From Sarcomyxa edulis (lineage: Eukaryota; Basidiomycota; Agaricomycetes; Agaricales; Mycenaceae): a DNA stretch of 64,000 nucleotides. Every line of letters starts with the position of its first letter. Position 1 is the stretch's first letter. The stretch is taken from the NCBI GenBank assembly GCA_009761415.1, contig QUOL01000012.1, positions 62,001 through 126,000 of the forward strand, given 5' to 3'. The notes beneath the pieces are model-generated. The model did no database searches. It was not told where the DNA came from and saw only the letters and a list, made by a program, of their open reading frames with translations. Shown here one piece after another: positions 1 through 11,213 of this stretch. The translations under genes were made by a program, and so were the position numbers.

Positions 1-1293
1 ATACGGTCTTTTCAGAGCCCTGCACGCAGTACGAATTTTCATCATTGGTGTACTAAATCTGACAGTAGAAGTCGACGCGAAATACATCAAGGGGATGATC
101 AACAACCCCGACATGCATCCCAACGCCGCGATGAATCGATGGATCGCCGCGATTTTGCTCTACGACTTCAAGCTAGTGCATGTACCCGGGAAGAAGTTCA
201 AGGGACCGGATGGGCTGTCGAGACGAAGGAAAACGGTCAACGAGGGAGATACGGATGACGATGGAGAGGATTGGGTGGACGAGATTTTGAGTGCAGGGGT
301 TTGGGTAGCAGCAGGAATAGAGGATGCGAAGGAAGGTGGAGTGTTGAAGGTAGAGGTGACGGAGATGGGTACGGTGACGAGTTTGGCAGTGACGAGCGAG
401 TATTCAAAGGTTGGGGAAGGGGTAGCGGACGAGTTTGACATCCCACAGAACGAGACGGCCGTCAAACGCGACGAAGATCTTCTGGCAATCAAGACGTACC
501 TTCAGTTCTTCAAACAACCGACTTCATTCAACGGCAAAGCACTCCAGCAGTTCGTCAAACGTGCTTCTAGGTTCTTCGTCCGCGGTGATCGTCTCTGGCG
601 TCGAGAAACAACGGGCCGACATCAAATCGTGATTTTTGGCAAGGATCGTCTCAGGCTGCTCAACGAGGCTCACGACAAACTCGGGCACAAAGGCTTCTAC
701 CCTACGCGACGTAACATCGCGGATCGTTTCTGGTGGCCTACTCTCGACGACGACATCCATTGGTTCCTCAAGACCTGTCATCTTTGCCAAATCCGATCCG
801 TCGAGAAAGTCCTCATCCCCCCCCACTGTCTCTATTCCAGCCACCCTCTTCCGTAAAGCTCACATCGACTCCATGTACATGCCCGTCGCCTCAGGATACA
901 AATACATCGTTCACGCTCGTTGCAGTCTCAGCGGTTGGCCAGAGTGGAGGAAGTTGAGGAAGGAGACAGCGAGGACCTTGGGGAGTTTTATTTTCGAAGA
1001 AATTCTGTGTAGATGGGGAGGACTCCAGGAGATCGTCACGGACAACGGAACACCCTTCGTCGCCGCGCTCGATTGGCTCGCCGAGAAATACCACATCCAT
1101 CACATCCGCATTTCACCTTACAACTCGCGTTCCAACGGCATCATCGAGTCGCCTCACCGTCCAGTCCGTGACGCGCTAGTCAAGGCTTGCGAAGGAGATA
1201 TTACAAAGTGGCCCGAGCATGCACCGTATATTTTCTGGGCGGAACGAATAACTACTCGTAAGTCTACCGGATTCTCCCCCTACTACGCCACAT
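1..1293 (+). mobile_element. Truncated Ty3/gypsy retrotransposon pol (RNase H end + integrase)
   Basis: The frame is open from base 2. It begins in the C-terminal part of the RNase H domain (VDAKYIKGMINNP, then NRWIAAILLYDF) and continues through the spacer (VPGKKFKGPDGLSRR) into the HHCC zinc-binding part of integrase (HDKLGHKGFYPTRRN, then CHLC). The frame then breaks at a run of eight C at 817-824. Reading on in the +1 frame gives PPTVSIPATLFRKAHID and the rest of the integrase core, so one extra C explains the break. The core acidic residues are visible in HID, VTDNGTP and NGIIES. The integrase ends abruptly after GFSPYYAT at 1293, where the usual continuation is replaced by unrelated AT-richer DNA. 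No LTR is visible. This is a dead fragment, with its 5' part outside the window. Confidence 0.93.
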
Positions 1294-1510
1294 GATCTCA
1301 GAACAATGCATTGATTCTCATTCCCCAGTTCAATCATTACTACGATTTTTTCTATTGCTCGGTTTACCCCCAATTTTTCTCTTGCTTTTTCCCAAGATTT
1401 TGGATATCTTTGGTCTCCATTTGGGTTTTCTCATATCATGTGACCCTTACATGCATTGGTGCGTCGACATTGCACACATTGAAATGTGTAATTCAAATGA
1501 CAGTTGTCCT

Positions 1511-2518
1511 CTACCACAAATCAAACTGGGATGACTGATCCCAGCACCCAAAGGGGATACTTCTTTCCTCCTCTACTGCTTCATATTCCCCAAACCGTAT
1601 ATCTCGTCCACCCTCCCACTTCTCCCCTTGCTTAGTCCAAGTCCACCTGCCTTGTGTGAATCCAAACCCATCTACATAATCCTCATCTGCATCTCTCAAG
1701 TCTTCTCCCTCATCTCCGTAGCACCCAGTGATCTTCAGAGACTCCAACACATGTTCCGGTCTCAACCCCCTTGTCAACGATCCAATCACTGCATCCTCTG
1801 CAGCAACATTATGAAGTGGCCATACAGGATAGAGTGGAGTCACAATCTCTATGCTCTGGATATTGCGAAAGTGGTTCAGTCCTTTGGACCATCGCTTTGA
1901 TGAGAAGAAATTGGGCTTGTCTCGTTCCTCATCTCCATCAGAGTACGAGTCAGTCTATTATCAAAGTTTAATGAGCATATAACGTTGAAGTGGAGAGTAT
2001 CATACCAGTCCTAGTTCCTCTTCTAGCGGAAGCAGCATCATAGCCTTCAGGCTTTGAGGCACCTGGATTTTTCGAACCTTGAATCGGTAGAGAATAGACT
2101 TGTCCATATGACTGTACGCCAGTTGCAATCTCTCTATATTCCCCATTTTGACGAACACCTCTCTGAATAGCTCCCAAAATATGGCCTCTTTCTCATCCTC
2201 ATCGTCGCCAGACCCCGCCCCAAGATGGAATGAGATCTGTAAAGTATGAACACAGAGAAGGAGATTCATGGGACGAACGTCAGCAGATCCCACAAGCACT
2301 CGGGGCTTTACAACAGAGCTCAAGAATGCAGCCCCATGGTCCCAATCCCTCCAGTTTACGCGTTTATACAGCAATGGCAGCAGTATACGGTGAAATTGAT
2401 TGTTGACGAGCAGCATAGACAGTATGGTCTCTTCACTTGCACCCATTGGCAGGATGTAGACTGCAAGATCAGAGTGGCTTCCGCCTCCCATCATATCTTT
2501 GAAGGCCACTATAATCAT
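1511..2518 (-). CDS. F-box-like hypothetical protein
   Basis: Two exons (2518-2006 and 1954-1511) join across a 51-bp GT-AG intron with a phase-0 junction (EELGL then TDSYSDGDEERD), giving 318 aa. The N-terminal part contains ILSMLLVNNQFHRILLPLLY, which has the look of the second half of an F-box in the large Agaricomycete F-box/LRR-type families. The rest has no recognised motif. The usual start of an F-box (a Pro-rich LPxEIL segment) is missing or in an unrecognised upstream exon, so the true start is uncertain; the ATG at 2518 is only the first in frame. If it is an F-box protein it would bind Skp1 in an SCF ubiquitin ligase; that is inference from a weak resemblance. It may be a truncated family member. 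Confidence 0.5.
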
Positions 2519-3050
2519 TTGTCAGTACAGTCCAACTTTGTAGGGAGTAGCGTACTCAAGGGACCCTGTATGATTGGAGGTTCCACTGTTTTATGTTGTC
2601 TCCTAAGGAACCCAGGATGCCACAATGACATTGTAAATGCAGTGAGTTATGCACAAGTGAATGTAGCTAGCTTGGAGGAATACCAATGATCCTACTAACA
2701 GTAGTACAGAAATTCTCACAAGGTAGTCTACCTCGTCATCCCGTGGTTTCGTTCACCCCACCGTCGGTCTCGTTCACTGCCATTCACGCACCCCGCTGTC
2801 ACCTTGTTACCCCACTGTTGGTTCTCCCACTGTCGCCTCTTTATATCACATCCCCTGTCAGCTTGGTCCACACCACCATCATCACATCCTCCCATGCAAT
2901 ACGTTTATGCGGAGGCAGGTGTAGCAGCAAATACCGCTGGCAGCCCTTCCTCATGGCGTGCCACTCCATCCTCTCCTGCCTTCGACGTGACTGCTAATAC
3001 CGCCGGATCTACCGAAAGAATCTTGGAATTTCCATTTTCTTTCCCAGTAG
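2519..3050. other. Intergenic region, no gene recognised
   Basis: It is C/T-rich on the plus strand around 2720-2900 (repeats of cccaccgtcg/ttcactgcc type). The short frames here are open by composition only. The tandem array begins at its right end. Confidence 0.5.
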
Positions 3051-3062
3051 ATTCGAAATTAG

Positions 3063-4600
3063 TATGTCTATCACAATCACCCAAACATCGTGCTGCCGTT
3101 CTAACTCGATATTCAGGCTTCCGCCAATCGCTCTTACACCTACATATTCGTGGCCACTCCTCGTCTACCTCAAAGAGCAAGATTCCCGAGCGATCTCGTG
3201 TTGGTCTACGCATTCAGCGACGTACTATGTCCTTGCTCGTCGTCTGCATAGTGTAAGTTTCTTACAACCATTCAAACATCATCTTGACATTCTAATATGA
3301 TATATAGGCTTCCGCCAATCGCTCTTACACCTCCATCCTCACCCTTCGCCTGCCTCACGTGCGAACCTTCGACATCGAGAACACGAGATCTTGGCCTTGC
3401 GGCGAGCGTTCTCGGTTACTAAGGATGTATTGACGAGTTTAGAGCCCTAGCCTTCGGTGTGTTTGCTGAACCCATTCCAACATCGTGCTGCCGTTCTAAC
3501 TCAATGTTCAGGCTTCCGGCAATCGCTCTCACACCTACATATTCGTGACCACCCCTTGTCCAACTCAAGGCTGCGAGATCTGCGAGAGATCTCGTCTTAC
3601 TGTATGCATTGAGTCACAAATCAAGTCGGTGGTCGTTGTCAACAACAGAGTGAGTCGATTCCAATCATCCACACATCCTCTCAACATACCAATCTTATAT
3701 ACAGACTTCCGGGGAACACAACCTTCGCTCTAGAAACCACGTCACCAAGTCGTCCCACGACAGTCAGCGTCTATCTCTGACCATCTCCCCTTCTCATGGC
3801 CACCCCTCTTTCACCTCAAGAGTGCGAGATCTGCAAGTGATCTGGTCTCACTCTACGCGTTGAGCGACAAGATAAGTCGTTGCTCGCCGTCTGGGATACA
3901 GTAAGTCTATAACAACCAACTAGACAGTTTTCAACATTCTAATTTGATATTTAGGCTTCCGGGGAATCATCCTCTGCTTAATTCACGTGTCAATATTCGA
4001 CATCAAGCATACGAGATCTTAACCTTGTGGCGAGTGATCTCGTCTTAGTACGAGCAACTCTACGAGCAACTCTACGAGTCGATCCACGAATGAAGTCGTT
4101 GCTCTTGTTGTCTGCGCGCACATAGTAAGTCCATCGCAATCATCCAAATTATATGTTGACATTCTGATTTGATCTTCAAGCTTCTGGCAATGGTTGTTCC
4201 ACCTTCATCCTCGCTCTTCGATAACTCACGCGCCAACCTTCGATGTCAAGACGGTGACTTGTAGGCGTTGCGGCGAGCGTTCTCGTCTTCCTGAGATGCC
4301 CTGGCGAGTCGGGTGTTCTTCCTCACCGTCCCCAACCTTTGGTAAGTCCGTTGGAACCCTTAAAACACTCTACTGTTATGCTAATTCAATATTCTAGCTT
4401 CTGGAAATCACCTCGTTCTCTTGTCCACCCAACAATTCAAGCTGCTGGCCTTGCGGCGAGCCATCTCGTCCTAGTATGAGAAACGAGTGACGAATCAAGC
4501 CGTTGATCGTCGTCTGCGCCCACAGAGTAAGTCCAATACAATTATCTTCACATTCTCTTGCCATTCTGATTCGATATACAGACTTCCGGGGAACTAACCC
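3063..4600 (+). repeat. Diverged tandem array of exon/intron-like units (about 8 units, 185-250 bp)
   Basis: Intron-like segments recur near 3063, 3251, 3458, 3648, 3900, 4126, 4341 and 4526. Most begin gtaagtc/gtgagtc, contain a conserved caatcatccaaac...gacattctaatttgata stretch, end in an AG and are followed by gcttcyggg. Between them lie exon-like stretches that translate in part to related peptides, such as CEICERSRLTV (near 3560), CRRCGERSRL (near 4260) and WPCGERSRL (near 3390). Stops and indels interrupt all frames, so this is a decayed array and not a working gene. Units differ by tens of percent, so the array is old. No known family is recognised; the C-x2-C core hints at a small metal-binding module, which is only inference. 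Confidence 0.7.
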
Positions 4601-5073
4601 TTCGCCTACTCACGCGCCAATATCGATGTCGAAAACACGAGATCCTGAAAGGAAGGTCATCACCTATATTGATCGGTGCGTTACTTTCCGGATTATCGTC
4701 TAACGATGCATGGAACGTCGTGTTCACTGAGCTTCCTGTCACTCTTCGCATTGGCCAGCGATCTCAACGAAGAGGAGTGCAAGCGATTACAGGTGACAGC
4801 GTTTACGATGGACGTTTCTCAGGTAGAGAAGTGCAGGTGCGAACGAACTTACATCACTGTCAAACTCGGACCCGGCCTCGATTTGAATGCAGCATCCCAG
4901 ACTCCTAAACGCTTGGAACCCTCCGTTTCGGGATCCGTCCTATATCTATCAAGAACAGCGCCTGCGTCAACGCGGCGGATCTATCACCTCTCAAACCCCA
5001 GGGATCGGAGAGAAACGCCACGCTCGTAGTGATAACATCTCCAAAAAGCTTCATCCCCAGCAACGACGCTGCT

Positions 5074-5270
5074 ATGCCCTGAACGGCCTATCCATGGATG
5101 GCATTCACTTCGACGAAGCCTTCTATGACAGAGTGACAGAGTTCGATGCATTCAGATTCTCGCGACACAGGGAAGAGCCTGCCCAGCTTGCCAATACATC
5201 GCATCAGAAGTATATCTCTGCCCTCGAAGCGGTGTTGACAATCTGGCGGTCTAGTGGACATGTGGAATAG
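5074..5270 (+). pseudogene. Cytochrome P450 fragment
   Basis: The frame 4887-5270 contains GIHFDEAFYDRVTEFDAFRF followed by SRHREE. This is the stretch of fungal microsomal P450s just before the haem-binding loop (the HxDExxY...FxxFRF region). The expected FGxGRxxCPGR haem signature is not readable: the frame runs into LANTSHQKY and then degenerate sequence and a stop at 5270. Sequence upstream (4670-5070) is open but not convincingly P450. This is a scrap of a P450 gene lacking the catalytic cysteine. Its neighbour downstream, 140 bp away, is another gene fragment (kinesin). Confidence 0.55.
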
Positions 5271-5410
5271 TCGTAATGGGCTGTTAGCGGGAAGACAGGA
5301 TTTGCCTTACGCACAATGCCTACGCCCATTTGGTACTAGTGGCCTTTGCACTTGCCTCTCTTTTTTTCTTCTCTCTGGAGTAGACTGCATCTGGAGCTGC
5401 GGCTGCCACC

Positions 5411-5882
5411 ATGGCAAGTACCAACAACATCAAGGTCGTTTGTCGGTGCGTTTACACCTACTCTCCTTCTTTTATCGCCTCTCACTTCTATCTCCTGCAG
5501 ATTTCGACCCACCAATGCAATTGAAGCTCGCGAGGGTGGTGAAATAGTCGTATCCTTTGATGAGAACCTTCAAACCGTCCAGATGCGTTCGACGCAATTG
5601 GGTTCCGGACCAGAGAAGGATGGCTTTACGTTCGACAGGGTATTCCCGATGGGTACAAAGCAGGCAGAAGTGTTCGACTATGGTGTCAAAGAGTGAGTAT
5701 TCGTCGTATAGCCTGTGTGATGAGGATACTGATTATAATGACATATAGCGTCGTGGCCGGTGAGACTAGAGTCGCGTTTCGCTATCGATAGTACTGATGT
5801 ATCTGTAGATTTTCTCGACAGATACAATGGTACAGTTTTTGCATACAGTCAGACAGGTAGTGGAAAGACGTTCACGATGATG
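5411..5882 (+). pseudogene. Kinesin-1 heavy chain, 5' fragment of motor domain
   Basis: Four exons (5411-5445, 5501-5692, 5749-5759, 5809-5882) splice cleanly to the N-terminus of a conventional kinesin: MASTNNIKVVCRFRPTNAIE, then FTFDRVFPMGTKQAEVFDYG, then DFLDRYNGTVFAYSQTGSGK. The third exon is only 11 nt and is needed to keep the frame. The ATG sits in a good context (gccaccATGG). The P-loop reads SQTGSGKT where kinesins normally have GQTGSGKT. Coding similarity stops after TFTMM at 5882; the rest of the motor, stalk and tail are absent and the following 200 bp lead directly into a TET/JBP relic on the other strand. The intact part has no stop, so truncation seems recent relative to the other relics. 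A full-length copy should exist elsewhere in the genome. Confidence 0.85.
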
Positions 5883-6084
5883 GTCGGTGCCGCCTTCGCG
5901 ATCTTATTCTAGCATCCACTCACTCTTATTTCAACTGATGCGTTTCGTTCTAACACCCTGTGTCCTCCGTCGCCTCCACCGCAAACGCAACCCAAGTACA
6001 ATTATCGACGTCCTTCCCTCTTGGTGTTGGGTTTAGGTCGACCACCCGCCGATTCCGCGTCAGGTGCTATGGAACCATATATCC

Positions 6085-6724
6085 CCGTGAGTCAGTGTGG
6101 TAGAATGCGCCAGCACCATGCTTTCTGCCTCCATTATGGGCGCAGACATTCCAATCGCATAGATTCTGAACGTGCCCATCTGAACGGGGCCTCGTGTCGT
6201 TGCATGTGACGAATCGTTGTGGTCGATGTGTCTCCTCCCGTATCGTCCCCACTCGCTAACTTCCGTTGAGATTGGTGGCCTGGTTCCGACGACGGCTGAT
6301 ACTGTGATACTTAACTTTATGTGAGTATCCTACTCAGGATCAGAATGTGGTATGCGTGGCGTACCTTGTGTTGTCTAGTCGGTCAGCGTATAATAGCATA
6401 ATGTCGTCTTCTGGGTCCCTGGACCCGTTCATGTCTCTTGAAAATATGGCGTCTCCGGGTTTGATTAGCAAGTGCCCTTGGAATTTTGTCAGCTAAATAC
6501 GGATTATAGGCAGTTGCGTCGCGCATACCTTCGCTGCCCTTTCTACTCTCCTCTTTCATTATTTCCGATGCATCGATTGCAGCACCTGTCTTTTCAATCA
6601 CATATGCATTACCTCGATTGAGCCACAACGGGTGAGGTACGTCTGATAGATATATGGTGGGTAGATGTGCACCACGATTGGCAATGATCACCTCGTTTCC
6701 TAGGGCGTATTGGTCTTGATTCAT
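6085..6724 (-). pseudogene. Decayed TET/JBP-type dioxygenase relic
   Basis: Exon 1 (6724-6529) carries LPTIYLSDVPHPLWLNRGNA, the counterpart of LPTLYLSKGVHPLWQGKGQA in the intact gene at 16.3 kb. After a GT-AG intron, exon 2 (6476-6365) gives LLIKPGDAIFSRDMNGS, matching LKPGEAIFSRDIAGSG there. Near 6265-6090 the minus strand reads RYGRRHIDHNDSS followed by TFRIYAIGM, matching NYGRPHIDDKDSP and RFHIFGLGI of the dioxygenase core and keeping the HxD iron ligands. The exons between these blocks are deleted and the frame shifts after the HxD block, so the gene is dead. It abuts the truncated kinesin head-on. Confidence 0.8.
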
Positions 6725-6826
6725 GGGCGAACGTTCTTGATCGAAGATCAGGGCAAAGTTGCCGATCGTACTTGGAAAAAAAAGAAGCAGCTGTTTGTGC
6801 GTGCTTGAATCTAAGGCTATGGGCAT

Positions 6827-9800
6827 ATGTCAGCTCATCCTCTGCTCATCCCTCCATCGATCTCTTTTGGATAACAATCTTCTGGTCTGCTCTCATATCA
6901 TGGGGCTTCCGTTGCATCGCCTGATCTCCATCTTCATTGTAATCTCTGGCTTGTGCGTACTCAGTGAATCTGGGTCGTATAGTCGTGGGCATCTTTGCTC
7001 TCATGTCGAACCCCCCGGGCCCTCTATCTTCCTTGGTGCGAATAACTTTGTCGATAGGTCACCCATGCTTGGGTCACTCACTCTTGTCTTACGTCTAGAT
7101 ATTAATCTGCCTATGGCGCCAATATCTGGATGTCATATTAGTACTGCATGGCATGCTTCGTATGGTGTGTCTCACGATTGTCGCTATATGTTGCTATCTA
7201 ATCCGGTACGATAGTTGACTTAGTAGTCGAGTTGTCGTCGCAATATGACGTGGATGAATCCTGCAAACCATATGGTGCGTTGTTATGTTGCGACCTTGCT
7301 GTTTATTATATGTCTGACTGTCTGTGCAGATGGTTGGATGTGTGTCCTTCCATCTAATCAAGAGACCTTTGGTGTCGCCCCACCCAGTCTCGAGGGATAT
7401 GCATCCTTTTTATTTGTGTACACTCCATGCGTGTACACTGCTATGCTTGAAAAAGCTAACTCGCTTGTCCAAGCTAAACCGCTCGAAAGAGCTAAACATC
7501 CTGCGGGGTGGTCGGTGTCTCTCTTGACTTCGGACCACGATGTGCTCTGTCGTTCCTTCTCGTTCCCTCTTCGTGTCGTCCTTACCCCCTCTGATTCTGC
7601 TATCTTACTTGGATTCTCTGAAGGTATTCTATCCAACTTTTTCTATCTAATTTATAGAGCTTCGAATAGAATACCTGAGGCCTTTGGATCGGATACTGGG
7701 CTCAGTAGACTCTGAGCCGGGTACAATCTTGGCTGATTTCGACCTAAAATATTTCAGATGCATCACAACAGGTGAGTCACATCTGTAGTCGTGTCCCGAT
7801 GCGTCGAAATACTGATTGGATTGAATTTCGACGCAACGCGATCACCGACAGACGCATAGCTGCACTGAAAACCAACCGCACAGTATATGTCTGGTCTTAT
7901 GTCAGCATATATGCACGTTATTCTCTTGTTTCCGATATTTCGAATGAACGCCTCCATATTCCCTGCCATTTCGATTTCCCAAATACTTTCTCGTCATCTC
8001 TCTTACTCTCAGAACTTCCTCATTGTGAGTCTATTTTTCTGCTCATGAATCTATGCTCGATGCTCGTTTCTGTTGGAAGGTGCAAACGCTAGCAACTGCC
8101 TGACGCGGACCTCTCTTATTGACTAGAATCCTCCGGTCTCTCGTATCGTTGCTCCCTCGGCCTACAAGTGAGCTACATTCCCAAAAGCTCCGTGCTCTTT
8201 CCTTCGATTAACTTTCCTTTGAGGATTTTCGTCTGTGTCTCGTCAGGTCTTTGCGCGCTGGTATGATTTCTCTGCTTATTGTTGAATGTGAACATGAATT
8301 TGTGATTGATGGTTTATTCTCTAGATCGATGTCCACTGTTACTCTATTTCTATCGTTCTCAGTATGTCTCGATTGTTTTCGATGCTAGTGGCCATATAGT
8401 CCGACTAACGATGCCACTGCTTGATATACAGCTTTCACAGTCTATTCAATGCACACTACTACGATCAGTGGGGAGCAGGAGGAAGAGGGGAAGTAGGAGG
8501 AGGAGTGACAGCAGCAGCAGTGGAGTAGGAGTAGGAGTAGGAGTACTAGTAGGAGGCGGGGAGAGGGAAGCACCTGGAGGAGCGGGAGCGGGGGAGCGAG
8601 AGCCAAGCGAGGGGGCAACTGGGAGGGCAGGGTGGCGGGCAGGAGGTATCGAGACCAGGCTGTAAATAATTGTAAAGCGATCCATTAATGCACCCGATTT
8701 ATCTGTAAATATCTGTTTTCTCGCACAATTATACACAGAAAACAGCAAAATTCACAGATGTTTCCGGATTCTGTAAATACTTGTTTCTGTCGGTCTATAA
8801 TTGTCCGGATTTTTCACTGGGAATAAGGGACAGCAGACTTGGAATCCAGTTGTATGACACGTTCGGAACGCGTTGTTGTGCCGGAGTGCCATAGTAGCCT
8901 TGCGTCTAGCATCAACGCGATCAATGCGATGGAGAGTTTTCCATTTTCCTCGAAGAGTCTGCTCTGTAATGTACAAAAGTGGAGCACTCATCTTCGAAGC
9001 TACCTGACTTGTCGGAGCGACGAGCTCGCAGCCTGAGGTACTTGGACCTGCAGTCCATCAGCAAGCTGTGGACACGATTCCGCTTCTGCGACAGCCGACT
9101 TGTAGTCTCAAGCCCAGTCACCTACACATACAGTTCTGCCAAAAGTGTCAGCTCCAAGCCTAAAATCTGCAAAATCCGGACAAAGGTTCTGAGATTTTGG
9201 CTCCAAATCTGCAAAGTCTGGACAGCAAAATTTCCAAATTTCGCCCTCAAATCTGCTAAAATCCAGACAATCCGGTAGGGGAGCTTCCGGGGGCCTCAGG
9301 AAGGTATGGGTACACCACTATCGTAATTCCGAGCATATAGTCCAAGGAGGGTATATTCAGAATCTACACAATTGGTGTCGGTATACAAACAGAGGAGATC
9401 GACAGCATCATGATGATTATGATGGGTTAGAGGATGAAGAGGATGAAGAAGAGGGGATTTGACTACGACTCCATAGGAATCTTGATACCTGTGGGAAATC
9501 CTTGTTTAGATGCTCGATTGGCTGTATAAGGACCGAACAAACAAATGAAGGAAGGAAAACACTCGAGGCTAGACAAAACATGAGGCAAATGAAGAGTAGA
9601 TTAGATACACACTGATACCCCATCGACATTGAGACGATCTACGATGGCACTGTCAGTACTGAAGAATTGTGCGGTTTCAATATTTTTGTGCATAGAGGTG
9701 TGTCGCCATCGCCATCTGGGATGGTGACATCGCTCCATGGGATTTGTGAATTATATGAGGCAATGGGATGCAGTCCTTCCTCAGTTAAGTATTACCATAT

Positions 9801-9912
9801 TAGGTACCTGCAAAAAAGCAGACTGGATGGTGCTGGTAAACAAGACCAAAGCCAAATGAAATTCCGGTTCCCGGGAGGTACAGCAACTCCTGACTCTTCA
9901 TTGGCTTACAAG
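6827..9912. other. About 3 kb without a recognisable gene
   Basis: Many stops in all frames. It holds intron-like gtgagt/ttcag pairs, an 11-bp inverted repeat (aggtattctat at 7622 and its complement near 7672), a GGA/GTA-rich microsatellite at 8466-8600 and, at 8720-9280, several copies of aaatctgcaaaatccgga-like words resembling transposon end repeats. At 9412-9470 an acidic frame (DGLEDEEDEEEGI then stop) could be the end of a lost gene. No function can be assigned. Confidence 0.45.
8466..8600 (+). repeat. Purine-rich microsatellite (GGA/GTA/GCA units)
   Basis: The stretch is almost pure purine on the plus strand, with runs of gtagga, gcagca and ggagga. It explains the long proline-rich antisense frame opposite, which is not a gene. 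Confidence 0.8.
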
Positions 9913-9985
9913 GCTGTGCTGCACAGCTTGGGATGACGCACTTCGACATGCAAGCTTTTGTCCTTGCATGTCGAAGTTCGTCATC
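9913..9985 (+). repeat. Two adjacent inverted repeats: short palindrome plus 23-bp-stem hairpin
   Basis: ctgtgctgcacag at 9913-9925 is a perfect odd palindrome. Directly after it, the arms 9932-9954 and 9963-9985 pair over 22 of 23 positions around an 8-nt loop (cttttgtc). No coding frame needs this structure. It could be the end of a transposon or a hairpin RNA. Confidence 0.85.
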
Positions 9986-11213
9986 TAACACAAATTACAC
10001 AATCAACACACATGGCAGCAAGGAATTGCCAACAATCACTGCAGTACCCCAAAACTGTCTGTGTCCGGAAAGACCAGGAAAATTGATCAACCCTACATTC
10101 TTGTACTTTTTCCTAGCTCTGTCTCGAGCTCGACACTCAGGAACTTGGGGCTTTCCTTTCTCCAGGCATGTTCCAACCAGAATCAGAATCATCATCATGT
10201 CTGGCTCTAGGTAGATTAACAATCCACATTCAATCCCATACTCCGGGAATTTTCTCTTTTCTAGTTTTCAGCTCCGGAAATCTTGTCGGTCTCACCGATT
10301 TGTCTCCAGAAATCAAACGATGACTTAGAAGAAAAACACGAATCACAAAGTTTGCCCTTTCCTGCTCTTGACCACGACAGTGACGACACGCCGACCGGCC
10401 TTCGCCACCTTCGAGTTCGCGTCGATTCCCCCAACGAAACATAACAATCAAGTATATTCTTCGATGTGAAAACAGGTCTCTTACATTTATTCTACTGCGA
10501 CAACCGTGACTAGATCTACCAGTACCTGACGCGACTTACGCGTGTGTACAGGATATTCGACAGCACTCGTATCCAGACGACGACTAAGGATGGCCGAACA
10601 CAATGCAGAAATATGCACCCTCGATGATTCGATTCGTCTGCAAACTACTGTGACCCCAAGTCGGCGAGACTCGAAGGTGAGCTACGCACTGCGTTCGCGC
10701 CTTGTTTGATGACATAGTTGCAAGCAGCTCATACCGTTGTCGTCTAACTTGAAGTGCGCATAGTCACTGGTCAGTATCAGAGAACTTCTTCTTGGGTCGC
10801 ATATACCAGCATGCAAGAATGCAACGACAGGCGCCGCCAGGCAGTACACTCTCCCGTTCCCTGTATGTGCATATATCGCATCCTCAGATGTTGTCAGCAG
10901 GTATGTGCTTGCATGCCTTGCATTGACATAGGAAGCTGACACGGAGCTGTATTCAAACTACTTCTCGAAGGATGGTAAGCCAAATCCTGCAATAACGGAC
11001 CTACTAGTACAACGGCTGCATCTGGATACAGGAGAAGGTGAGCAATTGATGCTGTTTCCTAGATACGCTAGTGACATCGCTTCTAAACTAGGATGTCTCC
11101 GACTACACATGAGCTACCACTCGTTTTTGATCGTGGTCGCGTTAGTACTGTCCGTATTCAACAACACCTCTCGACTTACTTACAGTCGCAATCCTGTTGG
11201 AATAGAAGTTGAG
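9986..11213. other. Intergenic region with no recognisable gene
   Basis: Frames are short and broken. About 60 bp at 10022-10080 (caatcactgcagtacccca then aaactgt...ccggaaagacc) resemble 41120-41170. Around 10950-11200 there are peptides such as FSKDGKPNPAITDLL with intron-like boundaries that may be the eroded 5' part of whatever unit the repeat at 11214 belongs to. Confidence 0.4.

Noticed and set aside
3063..4600. Interpreting the tandem array as a CRISPR-like repeat/spacer array
   Set aside because: Repeats are long, diverged and contain intron-like signals, and the organism is a eukaryote.
5883..6090. Extra kinesin exon reading GRPPADSASGAMEPYIP
   Set aside because: It needs a weak donor and does not match the kinesin sequence expected after TFTMM; the end overlaps the TET/JBP relic on the other strand.
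8446..8748. Minus-strand frame with a Pro/Leu-rich stretch that looks like a membrane segment
   Set aside because: It is produced by the purine microsatellite on the other strand; no supporting structure.
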